The position numbers were made by a program, and so were the translations under genes. Shown in pieces: positions 36,415-44,697 of a DNA stretch of 60,238 nucleotides (position 1 is the stretch's first letter; every line of letters starts with the position of its first letter). The notes below the pieces were generated by a model, which saw only the letters and a list, made by a program, of their open reading frames with translations, had not been told where the DNA came from and did not search any database. The stretch is from Pseudanabaena sp. SR411 (GTDB lineage Bacteria; Cyanobacteriota; Cyanobacteriia; Pseudanabaenales; Pseudanabaenaceae): positions 1 to 60,238 of the forward strand of contig NZ_NDHW01000245.1 in assembly GCF_002251945.1 (NCBI RefSeq), given 5' to 3'.

Positions 36415-37377
36415 TTAGATTCTGGCAAGAATTTTGACTGAATCTGAGGCAATGCGGTTGAGATATGGCGCAGGATCGAGCGCGATCCAACCATCGCCTG
36501 ACGGAACCATTAACTCAAAGTGTAAATGGGGACCAGTGGAGCGTCCTGTTGAACCAACAATGCCAAGTTGCTGACCTTGGGCGACACTTTGACCTTGGTA
36601 GACATAGATTGCTTCTAGATGGGCATATCTTGTGCCTGTAGAGCCATGATCGAGTTCGACAAGGTTGCCATAGCCACCACCCCAACCAGCAAACTCAACG
36701 ACTCCCGATTTGGCGGCGAGGACGGGAGTGCCGAAGGATGCGCCAAGGTCAATGCCACTATGAAATGACCAGATTGCGGTCACAGGATTCATGCGCCAAC
36801 CGTAGTTGGAGGTGACGGGGACAGCGTAGGGCAAAGGATAGCCGCCTGTTTGCATGATAATTGCAGGGTTGCTGGAACCACGATTTGCGATCACAGGATT
36901 GAAAGGAACTGGATCGGGTTTCCAGATTGCCCCAGGCACAAATACGACTTTGGGCTTGCGTTGACAGCCGTTACGCTCGAACAGGACATCGGCACGAATA
37001 TTGTATTTTTTGGCAACGGTGGTGTAATTCTCTTCGTTTTGGAAACGATAGGTCAAACCGTCTAGAGGGGGAATCGACAGAGTTTGCCCCACCTTGACTT
37101 CACCGTTACGGACTTCGGGGTTTAGCCCCATTAGGGTTGCAGTTTTAAGTTCGTATTGCTTGGCGATCGCTTCAAGAGTCTCACCTTGCTTAACTTTGTG
37201 CTGAGCAAGATCGTCGAGGGTGGGCTTACCACAAAGCTCTTCGGCTTCTTTTGTGTTGGATTGATCAATGGGATTGAATGGGGTTGAGGTGGTTGCGAGT
37301 ACGGCTGAGGGAAATAAACTAGCGATCGCACTGGCGATTAGAACTGGGAGCAGGGATATTTTCCAAGACGGCTTCAT
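36415..37377 (-). CDS. LysM and M23 peptidase, peptidoglycan hydrolase-like
   Basis: A 320-residue secreted protein. After a signal peptide (VLIASAIASLFPSAVLA) comes a clear LysM repeat (HKVKQGETLEAIAKQYELK to VGQTLSIPP), a second weaker LysM (EENYTTVAKKYNIRAD), and a C-terminal M23 domain with zinc ligands in FHSGIDLG and HLHFEL. Either a DD-endopeptidase of peptidoglycan or an EnvC/NlpD-like activator; the full set of ligands favours catalysis. Confidence 0.92.
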   Translation of the reverse strand: MKPSWKISLLPVLIASAIASLFPSAVLATTSTPFNPIDQSNTKEAEELCGKPTLDDLAQHKVKQGETLEAIAKQYELKTATLMGLNPEVRNGEVKVGQTLSIPPLDGLTYRFQNEENYTTVAKKYNIRADVLFERNGCQRKPKVVFVPGAIWKPDPVPFNPVIANRGSSNPAIIMQTGGYPLPYAVPVTSNYGWRMNPVTAIWSFHSGIDLGASFGTPVLAAKSGVVEFAGWGGGYGNLVELDHGSTGTRYAHLEAIYVYQGQSVAQGQQLGIVGSTGRSTGPHLHFELMVPSGDGWIALDPAPYLNRIASDSVKILARI

Positions 37378-37761
37378 GGAGTGTTACTTGAGATATATGT
37401 GAGAGATATGTGGGACAGTAAGAGGCTAAATTTGTGATTTGATAAAAAAGTAACAAAAGATGAAGAATTGCGACAAAAATCTTCACAAAAGAAATGCTTA
37501 GATATTTTCGCAGCGATCGTCCCCTTATAGACACCACCGATCTGGTGAAATTACAGCAATTACCGATCAAACAAACCAAGAATTTCTTGGAAAGAGTTGC
37601 AAAGCAGTACCTCCCAAAAATTTCTTGGTTCAGGTTTGAGCGCAAAGCGCTGTAGATAGTTGTGTATCATCCGCTAATTTTCTGGATTGGCGACATGAAT
37701 GCTCACAATCGCAAGTCTAATCTTTATCTGAAATTACTCAAACAACACACTTTTTAAGATC

Positions 37762-38607
37762 ATGACAAATTCACTGGCTTCTGTTAGTAAAGAGCAACTA
37801 CAAACATTCCTAGATATTGCTACTGAAGCGGCTTGTGCAGGAGGCGCAATTCTAAGATCCTATTGGGGAAATCTTAAAGAAATCGAAGAAAAACGCCCAG
37901 GGGATTTGGTAACGATCGCCGATAAAGAGTCAGAAGCAATAGTTCTCTCTATTTTGCAAAGACATTTTCCTGATCACGGAATTTTGGCTGAAGAATCGGG
38001 TGTATTGGGCAATACCGAAAGTCGATATTTATGGGCGATCGACCCTCTGGATGGCACAACTAACTATGCTCATCAATATCCATTTTCATCCGTATCGATC
38101 GCTTTATTGATTGATGGAATTCCTGCCGTAGGTGCGATTTATGATCCTTTTCGCGATGAAATATTTCGAGCAGCCACAGGCTTAGGCGCAACTCGTAACC
38201 GTTTACCAATTCATGTTTCTAGAACCACAGAACTTAGTCGGAGTTTGCTCGTAACTGGCTTCGCCTACGATCGCACCCTCGTTGAAGACAATAACTATGC
38301 TGAGTTCTGCCATTTCACGCATATCACCCAAGGTGTGCGACGTGGAGGCTCAGCGGCGATGGACTTAGCCTATGTAGCCTGTGGTCGCTTAGATGGCTAT
38401 TGGGAGCGTGGTTTATCACTGTGGGACTTGGCGGCGGGTGTGGTGATTGTGCGTGAGGCTGGTGGAATTGTCACTGCTTACGATGGCAGCGAACATATTC
38501 CTAAGTCTGGAAGGTTGCTTGCCACCAATGGACATTTGCATGAACAAATGATTGTAGAGTTAGCATTAATCAAGCCTTTACCATTTAAGTTTCCCTTTGG
38601 GCGTTAG
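37762..38607 (+). CDS. Inositol monophosphatase family protein
   Basis: A 281-residue Mg-dependent, lithium-sensitive-type phosphatase. Metal-binding motifs: Glu in LAEESG, DPLDGTTNYAH, and WDLAAGVVIVREAGG. In cyanobacteria members act on inositol 1-phosphate, histidinol phosphate or related substrates. No neighbour fixes the substrate. Followed by a 27-bp hairpin. Confidence 0.92.
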   Translation: MTNSLASVSKEQLQTFLDIATEAACAGGAILRSYWGNLKEIEEKRPGDLVTIADKESEAIVLSILQRHFPDHGILAEESGVLGNTESRYLWAIDPLDGTTNYAHQYPFSSVSIALLIDGIPAVGAIYDPFRDEIFRAATGLGATRNRLPIHVSRTTELSRSLLVTGFAYDRTLVEDNNYAEFCHFTHITQGVRRGGSAAMDLAYVACGRLDGYWERGLSLWDLAAGVVIVREAGGIVTAYDGSEHIPKSGRLLATNGHLHEQMIVELALIKPLPFKFPFGR

Positions 38608-38622
38608 AGTTCTGCGATTTAA

Positions 38623-38679
38623 TAAGGAACCGATTTTTTGTGGTGCGGCGAAGCCGCACCACAAAAAATCGGTTCCTTA
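38623..38679. repeat. 27-bp-stem hairpin repeat
   Basis: Perfect 27-bp stem with GAA loop, just after the phosphatase gene. Shares the preceding GTTCTGCGATTTAAT with the element at 15321. Confidence 0.85.
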
Positions 38680-38696
38680 GCTCCACTCTGAAAAAG

Positions 38697-38734
38697 CATA
38701 AAAAAGCTGGTGCAAAGCACCAGCTTTTTTATGC
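38697..38734 (-). terminator. Terminator of the M14-like peptidase gene
   Basis: GCTGGTGC/GCACCAGC stem with A and T runs; its far end overlaps the gene's stop codon. Confidence 0.75.
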
Positions 38735-39745
38735 TGGGGTTGGGAAACGTTCCATGAGATAGCAAAGGCAATCTTGGCGCACAATGTCAGTGTTGAGGGT
38801 GAGCATTGACGGCATTACAGGAGCTTTTAAAATAATTTCGCCATTTTCAATTTGGAAATAGCGATCGCCTTTTTCTTCACCCTCTTCGCTCACAGCAGAC
38901 AAATAGGCTTTCTCCGTTTTCGCTTTGCCAAAGTTTGCCCCAATTGGTAATTCGCAAAAATTTAAGCAATCCATACCATTAGGGAAAGTAATATCATCAT
39001 CAGGTTCGCCCGTAAAGCTGAAATTAATTTCTTCTGGGACTTTGACGATCGCTACCGTGTGAAACAAATCAATATCGGTGATCGCCGAATCAGGCAAATT
39101 ATCAAAACTATCTAGATTCAGGCAAGTTTCTACATATTCCATTGCATGAGCCGTGCCATCGGGTAGATCAGGCTGTCCACATTCCAACACGATCGCAGGG
39201 CAAAATTTACCAAAGGCGTAGGATTGTACCGTCTTAGGGCTGGTGTAATACACCACAGTTTTATCGAATAGCCGCGCTAAATGTCGAGAATGCTTATCTA
39301 AGTGGGTAATACAGCCATAGTGAGGATTTTTACCCGTATTATTGTGAATATCGATGCTGGCGAATACCCCACGCGATCGCATTTCACTAATTACCTTTTG
39401 CGCCATGATTTGTTCTGGTAATGGCTCAGATGCATCCCCAATTTGCCAAATGCGATTGTAGTCAGGCTGGTGGGCTAAATGCCTTTGGCGATATCTCGCA
39501 CCTTCGATATTGCCAATAAACAAAGAAAGCGATCGCGGCAGCTTTTTGTGTTGATATTTGCGAAGTAACTCGCGCATTGCTAACCAACTAGTTGTTTCAT
39601 TGCCATGTAACAAAATCGAAACAAATAATGCTGGTTGGAGATCTCCTTCTAGGTGGATCAGTGTGGGGCGATCAAGTAATTGCCAAAGTTGCGTAGATTC
39701 AAGCTCTAGTAAGCCGTCAGGTAGGCGATCGAAAATATCAAGCAT
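38729..39745 (-). CDS. Succinylglutamate desuccinylase/aspartoacylase-like (M14) peptidase
   Basis: A 338-residue zinc carboxypeptidase-fold protein. Zinc ligands appear as HGNET (His, Glu) and SIDIHNNTG (His), followed by NPHYGC. A C-terminal beta domain follows. The family removes acyl groups from amino acids or trims peptides; the substrate is not apparent. No signal peptide. Upstream lie two back-to-back short hairpins. Confidence 0.85.
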   Translation of the reverse strand: MLDIFDRLPDGLLELESTQLWQLLDRPTLIHLEGDLQPALFVSILLHGNETTSWLAMRELLRKYQHKKLPRSLSLFIGNIEGARYRQRHLAHQPDYNRIWQIGDASEPLPEQIMAQKVISEMRSRGVFASIDIHNNTGKNPHYGCITHLDKHSRHLARLFDKTVVYYTSPKTVQSYAFGKFCPAIVLECGQPDLPDGTAHAMEYVETCLNLDSFDNLPDSAITDIDLFHTVAIVKVPEEINFSFTGEPDDDITFPNGMDCLNFCELPIGANFGKAKTEKAYLSAVSEEGEEKGDRYFQIENGEIILKAPVMPSMLTLNTDIVRQDCLCYLMERFPTPA

Positions 39746-39775
39746 AGAAAAAATTAAAAAAGCAATTCCTCATAG

Positions 39776-39872
39776 TAAAGGCACGCTATGCGTGCCTTTA
39801 CTGAATCAAAAGGCACGCATAGCGTGCCTTTTGATTTTAAAAACAATTTAGGCGCACCAATTGGTACGCCTA
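39776..39872. repeat. Pair of related hairpins plus a third
   Basis: Stem TAAAGGCACGC (39776-39800) and stem ATCAAAAGGCACGC (39805-39835) share the GGCACGC/GCGTGCC core with loops TAT and ATA, so the second looks like an inverted copy of the first. A third, TTTAGGCG/CGCCTAAA with a longer loop, follows. Confidence 0.7.
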
Positions 39873-39961
39873 AATCTAAATGCAGGATAAAGAATAATTG
39901 CACTTAACGAAAAATAAACAAGAATCTTGCCAACTAAAAAATAATTATAAAAACTATAAAA

Positions 39962-40546
<585 letters not shown>

Positions 40547-41710
40547 ATGAAACGCATTACCCTGCTTGGCTCCACTGGCTCGATTGGCACACAAACCTTG
40601 GATATCGTTGCGGAGTATCCTGACAAATTTCAGGTGGTGGGGATGACGGCTGGGGGAAATATTGATCTTTTTGCAAAACAAATTCGCCAGTTTCAACCTG
40701 AGATTGTGGCGATCGCTAGCGAAAAAAAGCTTTCTGAACTAAAAGAGGCGATCACCGATCTTGCCGTAAAACCAATCCTATTGGCAGGAGCCGAGGGTGT
40801 AGAAACTGTGGCTGCCTATGGAGACTCTGAAGCAGTCGTAACAGGAATTGTCGGCTGTGCAGGACTATTACCGACAATCGCGGCGATTAAAGCAGGTAAA
40901 AATATTGCACTGGCGAATAAAGAGACTTTAATCGCAGGTGGTGAAGTAGTCATACCATTGGTGAAAAAACATGGCGTGAAGTTATTGCCTGCGGATTCTG
41001 AACATTCAGCAATTTTTCAATGCCTACAAGGTGTTCCCGAAGGCGGACTACGCCGAATTATTCTCACGGCTTCAGGTGGTGCATTTCGCGATCGCCCCAC
41101 TGAGGAGCTAGCATCTGTCACCGTCGCTGATGCTCTGAAACATCCTAACTGGGCAATGGGTAAGAAGATCACAATCGACTCAGCAACCCTGATGAATAAG
41201 GGCTTAGAAGTCATCGAAGCTCATTATCTCTTTGGTGTGGATTATGACCAGATCGAGATTGTGATTCATCCCCAAAGTATTATTCATTCTCTAATTGAAT
41301 TGGAAGATACTTCTGTACTAGCGCAGTTGGGTATTCCTGATATGCGTTTGCCCCTGCTCTATTCCCTCTCCTATCCAGATCGCATTCCGGCCCAATGGGA
41401 ACGCCTCGATCTCGTCAAATGTGGCACTCTGACCTTCCGCGCTCCCGATCACCAGAAATATCCCTGTATGGAGCTAGCCTACGCCGCAGGTCGTGCAGGT
41501 GGAACTATGCCTGCGGTGTTGAATGCAGCTAATGAGCAAGTGGTAGAACTATTCCTCCAAGAGAGACTTCGTTATGTGCAGATTGCTGACTTGATCAAAT
41601 ATGTATGCGATCGGCATAAATGTGTTTCTAAGCCAGATCTTGAGGATATTCTCGAAGCCGATAAATGGGCGAGAAATGCGGTGATTGAGCAAGTAATGCT
41701 TAAAGTCTAG
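40547..41710 (+). CDS. dxr: 1-deoxy-D-xylulose 5-phosphate reductoisomerase
   Basis: Second step of the MEP isoprenoid pathway: DXP to MEP with NADPH and a divalent metal. 387 residues with NADPH-binding [26 protein letters not shown], metal-binding [11 protein letters not shown], and the flexible loop [23 protein letters not shown]. Single gene upstream of a hairpin cluster. Confidence 0.98.
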   Translation: MKRITLLGSTGSIGTQTLDIVAEYPDKFQVVGMTAGGNIDLFAKQIRQFQPEIVAIASEKKLSELKEAITDLAVKPILLAGAEGVETVAAYGDSEAVVTGIVGCAGLLPTIAAIKAGKNIALANKETLIAGGEVVIPLVKKHGVKLLPADSEHSAIFQCLQGVPEGGLRRIILTASGGAFRDRPTEELASVTVADALKHPNWAMGKKITIDSATLMNKGLEVIEAHYLFGVDYDQIEIVIHPQSIIHSLIELEDTSVLAQLGIPDMRLPLLYSLSYPDRIPAQWERLDLVKCGTLTFRAPDHQKYPCMELAYAAGRAGGTMPAVLNAANEQVVELFLQERLRYVQIADLIKYVCDRHKCVSKPDLEDILEADKWARNAVIEQVMLKV

Positions 41711-41730
41711 ATAAGTACTTGTGCAAAATA

Positions 41731-41799
41731 AATTACAAATCAAAGCCCATAAAGTTGCGCCCAGCAGGGGCGCAACTTTATGGGCTTTGATTTGTAATT
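41731..41799. repeat. 32-bp-stem hairpin element
   Basis: A perfect 32-bp stem with an AGCAG loop, longest in the window. Preceded by ATAAGTACTTGTGCAAAATA, also found (inverted) beside the element at 55126. Follows dxr by 20 nt. Confidence 0.9.
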
Positions 41800-41800
41800 A

Positions 41801-41912
41801 CACCAATTCACAAAAAGTGTTGCCACACTTTTGTGAGTTAAAAAGCAACCCCAGTAAGGATTTTAAAATCACAAAATGGCGTAGCCATTTTGTTCTTTGG
41901 TATAACTTGAGG
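41801..41912. repeat. Double stem-loop element, copy 2 (inverted)
   Basis: Same parts as at 40362 in reverse order: AATTCACAAAAAGTGT stem, linker AGCAACCCCAGTAAGGATTT, then ACAAAATGGC stem with loop GTA. Confidence 0.8.
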
Positions 41913-41979
41913 TTCAATATATTGCTGACACAGGTAAGATATTAGCAATAAGTACTGATTTGGGGCGCATATCCTGTCT

Positions 41980-42759
41980 ATGACTGACAAAGAACAAATG
42001 AGCCTATTTGATCTGACTCCATCGGAGGTTCCTTTGGTGGATCTTCCCCATGCCGAGGGAACTGCCGATGCTCCACCTGCGAAAAAAACTGCGCGTTCTG
42101 CTAAAAATGCTACCCCCCTACCTGCCGCCACAGTACCAGTAAGTGAGCAGTTTGCCAGTCTCGATGCATTGCGCGAAGTTGCTTGCAGTTGTCAAAAATG
42201 TCCCCTTGCCCCAACGAGGACTAATGTGGTGGTGGAAAGAGGCGATCGCAATGCCAAAATCCTGATCATCGGTGAAGCCCCTGGGGAGCAGGAAGATCTA
42301 TCAGGATTACCCTTTGTCGGTAAATCAGGGCAGCTTTTAGACAAAATCTTGGAATCCGTAGGATTTGACACGAGCAAAGATGTTTACATTTGCAATACGG
42401 TCAAATGCCGTCCGCCCAATAATCGTGTTCCTACCGAAGTAGAAACAACAACCTGTAAGCCCTACTTGCTGGAACAAATTCGTCTCGTCGATCCTAAAAT
42501 TATTTTGTTGACGGGAGCCACGTCACTCAAGTCAATATTGGGTGAAAAATTAGGCATTACTAAAGTACGTGGTAAATGGTATGAGTGGGAAGGGCGATTA
42601 GTGATGCCAATATTCCACCCTTCTTATTTATTGCGAAATCAAAGCCGCGAACAGGGCAGTCCTAAGTGGTTAACATGGCAAGATGTTAAAGCTATCAAAG
42701 CTAAGTACCTAGAAATTATTGGTACTGATAACGTAATTGGTGATGACGAGGAATTTTAG
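41980..42759 (+). CDS. Type-4 uracil-DNA glycosylase
   Basis: A 259-residue family 4 (thermostable, iron-sulfur) uracil-DNA glycosylase. After a 55-residue low-complexity leader come the cluster cysteines (CSCQKCPLA), motif 1 GEAPGEQEDLSGLPFVG, CRPPNNRVP, and motif 2 HPSYLLR. It removes uracil from DNA to start base-excision repair. The next gene overlaps its stop codon by one base. Confidence 0.93.
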   Translation: MTDKEQMSLFDLTPSEVPLVDLPHAEGTADAPPAKKTARSAKNATPLPAATVPVSEQFASLDALREVACSCQKCPLAPTRTNVVVERGDRNAKILIIGEAPGEQEDLSGLPFVGKSGQLLDKILESVGFDTSKDVYICNTVKCRPPNNRVPTEVETTTCKPYLLEQIRLVDPKIILLTGATSLKSILGEKLGITKVRGKWYEWEGRLVMPIFHPSYLLRNQSREQGSPKWLTWQDVKAIKAKYLEIIGTDNVIGDDEEF

Positions 42760-43046
42760 TGAGTAATTCAAGAAAAGATTTAGAAGAAATGGTTGATGTG
42801 GCGCAGTGGGAATGGCTATCTCCCCATGCAGCTAGAGCTAGAGTGATTTTGGTTGGGGCAAGACTAGATCTTGTCGATGTGGGGATTGCGCTAACTGAGG
42901 ACAATACAAAGCTAGTACAGTCTTGGATCGAAGATGGTTGGTTGCGTCATCCGACTGCTGAGGAGCTTAGCACTTGGAATGCCAATAAAGAAAAAGAGTT
43001 TACTAGCCTTGTAGTGCCACCCTTTGTTCTTGCAAGGATTGACTAA
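42759..43046 (+). CDS. DUF2288 protein
   Basis: A 95-residue protein of the DUF2288 family (VAQWEWLSPHAARARVILV, VGIALTEDNTKLVQSWIEDGWL). Starts with GTG sharing one base with the glycosylase stop, hence translational coupling. Function unknown. Confidence 0.75.
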   Translation: MSNSRKDLEEMVDVAQWEWLSPHAARARVILVGARLDLVDVGIALTEDNTKLVQSWIEDGWLRHPTAEELSTWNANKEKEFTSLVVPPFVLARID

Positions 43047-43093
43047 TAAGCAAAATACCCGCACTGCGAGTATTTTGCTCGCAAATTCTTACA

Positions 43094-43199
43094 AAAAAAG
43101 AGAGACCAGCTTTTAACTGATCTCTCTTTTTTATTAACAGTAACCAAAAGAAAAAGCCTAGGTTACTTTCCCTGTTTCGTTCCTAGGCTTTTTCTTTTG
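43094..43199 (+). terminator. Two tandem hairpins downstream of DUF2288
   Basis: 43094-43132: 12-bp AAAAAAGAGAGA stem with T-rich end. 43145-43199: 18-bp CAAAAGAAAAAGCCTAGG stem with a 19-nt loop. Both end in T-rich DNA and look like intrinsic terminators. Confidence 0.65.
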
Positions 43200-43395
43200 T
43201 TCGCTCCTCACACCTCTATACTATACATCCCTATTCCTAAAATGTCTACTAGTTTGTCGAGCAATATGAGGATTTTTCGTAAGCCTTTTGGCTGATGTTT
43301 GCACTTTTATTCGCTGTTTATCGCGATCGCTACCCATTTAGGTGAGGCGCAAAGCCTTAACTTGTATGGCGATCGCCACTCAAATAAAGTTTCTT

Positions 43396-43460
43396 ACCCA
43401 AAGTATGAGTTGCGGCGCGAAGCGCCGCAACTCATACTTTGGGTTTTGATTTGTCCTATC
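43396..43460. repeat. 23-bp-stem hairpin with shared flank (inverted)
   Basis: Perfect 23-bp stem, GAA loop. Right flank TTTTGATTTGTCCTAT is the reverse complement of the conserved left flank of the 27180 and 60154 elements. Confidence 0.8.
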
Positions 43461-43504
43461 GAGCTTAGAATAAATTGAGATGAGCGATCGCAGGAGCAAT
43501 CTCA

Positions 43505-43839
43505 ATGACTCAAACAATTGCACAAAAAAACTCATTGTATGATCGGGATCTTAATCTTTGGTTAGAAACAGCGATCGCGCAATTAAAAGCGGGTGATTTA
43601 AAATCTCTCGATATTGAAAATCTGATAGAGGAGTTGGAAGGCTTGGCAGGGCGAGATCGGTGGGAGTTGAAAACCAGACTAGCAACACTAATCGAACATT
43701 TATTAAAGCGTTGCTATGTTAAGAGTGAGTATGACGATCTATGGTCTCTACCCAACCTGCGCAGGTTGGGTAGAGACCATAGATCGTACTCGCAATGCCA
43801 TAAGAGATATTCTCAAACAATCCCCAAGCTTGAAAAATA
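43505..43839 (+). pseudogene. DUF29 gene, broken by a palindrome and an IS-like element
   Basis: The first 75 codons match DUF29 (LYDRDLNLWLETAIAQLKAGD, LDIENLIEELEGLAGRDRWEL). Then a 54-bp perfect palindrome (43734-43787) shifts the frame. Past its centre the original frame resumes as GWVETIDRTRNAIRDILKQS-PSLKN, typical of the DUF29 C-terminal half. That in turn is cut at 43840 by an IS1-like remnant; the final part of the gene was not found beyond it. The 111-codon frame readable today is therefore an artefact of the shift. Confidence 0.8.
43734..43787. repeat. 54-bp perfect palindrome inside DUF29
   Basis: 27-bp arms (starting ACGATCTATGG, ending CCATAGATCGT) with no loop, centre TGC/GCA at 43760/43761. 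Confidence 0.95.
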
Positions 43840-44571
43840 GGCACTGGTCCGTTAAGACGTGAGATGTAAAGTAAAGAGGCAGAGTCAAGGAGAAAGGCAT
43901 AGAATGTCACCACTGCCAAAGCGGAAAGACAGTCAAAAATGGCAATGATTACCCCCAAGACGGAAACGCCATCCAGAATTATTTATGCAAAGGATGCGGC
44001 AAGCGATTCAACGAATGAACTATTTGCTAAAGCAACGAAAACAGCATGGCAATGGGCAAAAATGAGTCAATATATCCGATGGGTTACGGATGGAGAAAGA
44101 CGATATGCCCAACAACTGTGGCAAATGGTAAGTGTTTACCTCAAAGCTACAGAAGTAAGCCGTGAGTATGAACATCGGAAAGTATAGCGACATGGTTTGG
44201 AAGTTGCCATCAAAATCAAAGGCTCACAGGACAATCGTTGTGTCGAAAGGCTCAAGCCAGAACATCCTTATACAGCTATTAGCGACAAGAGTGACGTTCA
44301 TGCCAATCACAATGAGGCAAACAACAGTGCCTTACGAAGACGGTGTAGTGCATATCGCCGCAGACAAAACCTGTATGCGAAAAATCCTGAGGGATTGCAA
44401 CGAGCAGTTACAGTACAACGATTAGTTCATAACTGGGTAAGACCGCATTTAGGCTTAGGTAAAAACAAGGCCCCAGTTATGGTGATCGGGCTATATTCTC
44501 GACCGCTTTCCATGCTGGAGTTACTATCATTGCGCGGCTTTCATGCTCTCACGTCTTAAATGACCAGTGCC
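43840..44571 (+). mobile_element. IS1-like element remnant, 732 bp
   Basis: Bounded by 24-bp terminal inverted repeats: GGCACTGGTC...TTAAGACGTGAG at 43840-43863 and its complement at 44548-44571, differing at two or three positions. Between them are pieces of an IS1-type transposase. No target duplication is visible at the ends (TGAAAAATA versus CTTTTTTTC). Confidence 0.8.
43902..44559 (+). pseudogene. Degraded IS1-type transposase
   Basis: 43902-44018 encodes an InsA-like zinc finger (ECHHCQSGKTVKNG, then LCKGCGKRFNE) with no start codon and a stop. From about 43939 in another frame comes the catalytic C-terminal part: WVTDGERRYAQQLWQM, EYEHRKV, an in-frame TAG at 44185-44187, then GLEVAIKIKGSQ, RRRCSAYRRRQNLYAKN and LVHNWVRPH. 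The stretch normally linking finger and catalytic domain seems deleted. Not functional. Confidence 0.75.
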
Positions 44572-44634
44572 CTTTTTTTCGATTCATAGTTGATTGAAAG
44601 CTTAATTAAACGTCTATAAAATTCCTCGTCTATA

Positions 44635-44680
44635 ACAAAAGCATAAAGAGAGGACGATCGCCCTCTCTTTATGCTTTTGT
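44635..44680 (-). terminator. M48 protease terminator
   Basis: 19-bp stem ACAAAAGCATAAAGAGAGG with an 8-nt loop, 17 nt beyond the stop codon. Confidence 0.75.
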
Positions 44681-44697
44681 ATAAGATAAAAACTATT

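Larger units (their letters stand above)
43047..43504. other. Hairpin-rich intergenic region
   Basis: About 460 bp with no gene. It contains a hairpin near 43049-43078 (GCAAAATAC core), stem-loops at 43094-43132 and 43145-43199, HIP1 sites, and a hairpin element at 43396-43444. Confidence 0.6.

Noticed and set aside
37319-37645. A 108-codon minus-strand frame upstream of the M23 peptidase gene
   Set aside because: It overlaps the signal-peptide region of the peptidase in another frame, and its sequence shows no domain or good start.
43200-43215. A CTCCTCACAC motif after a hairpin, like the conserved core of the cyanobacterial small RNA Yfr1
   Set aside because: Yfr1 needs a second terminator-like stem-loop shortly downstream; none is present, and the neighbouring genes are not those usually found beside it.
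43719-43958. A minus-strand frame over the DUF29/IS junction
   Set aside because: It spans a palindrome and an element end and is explained by them.
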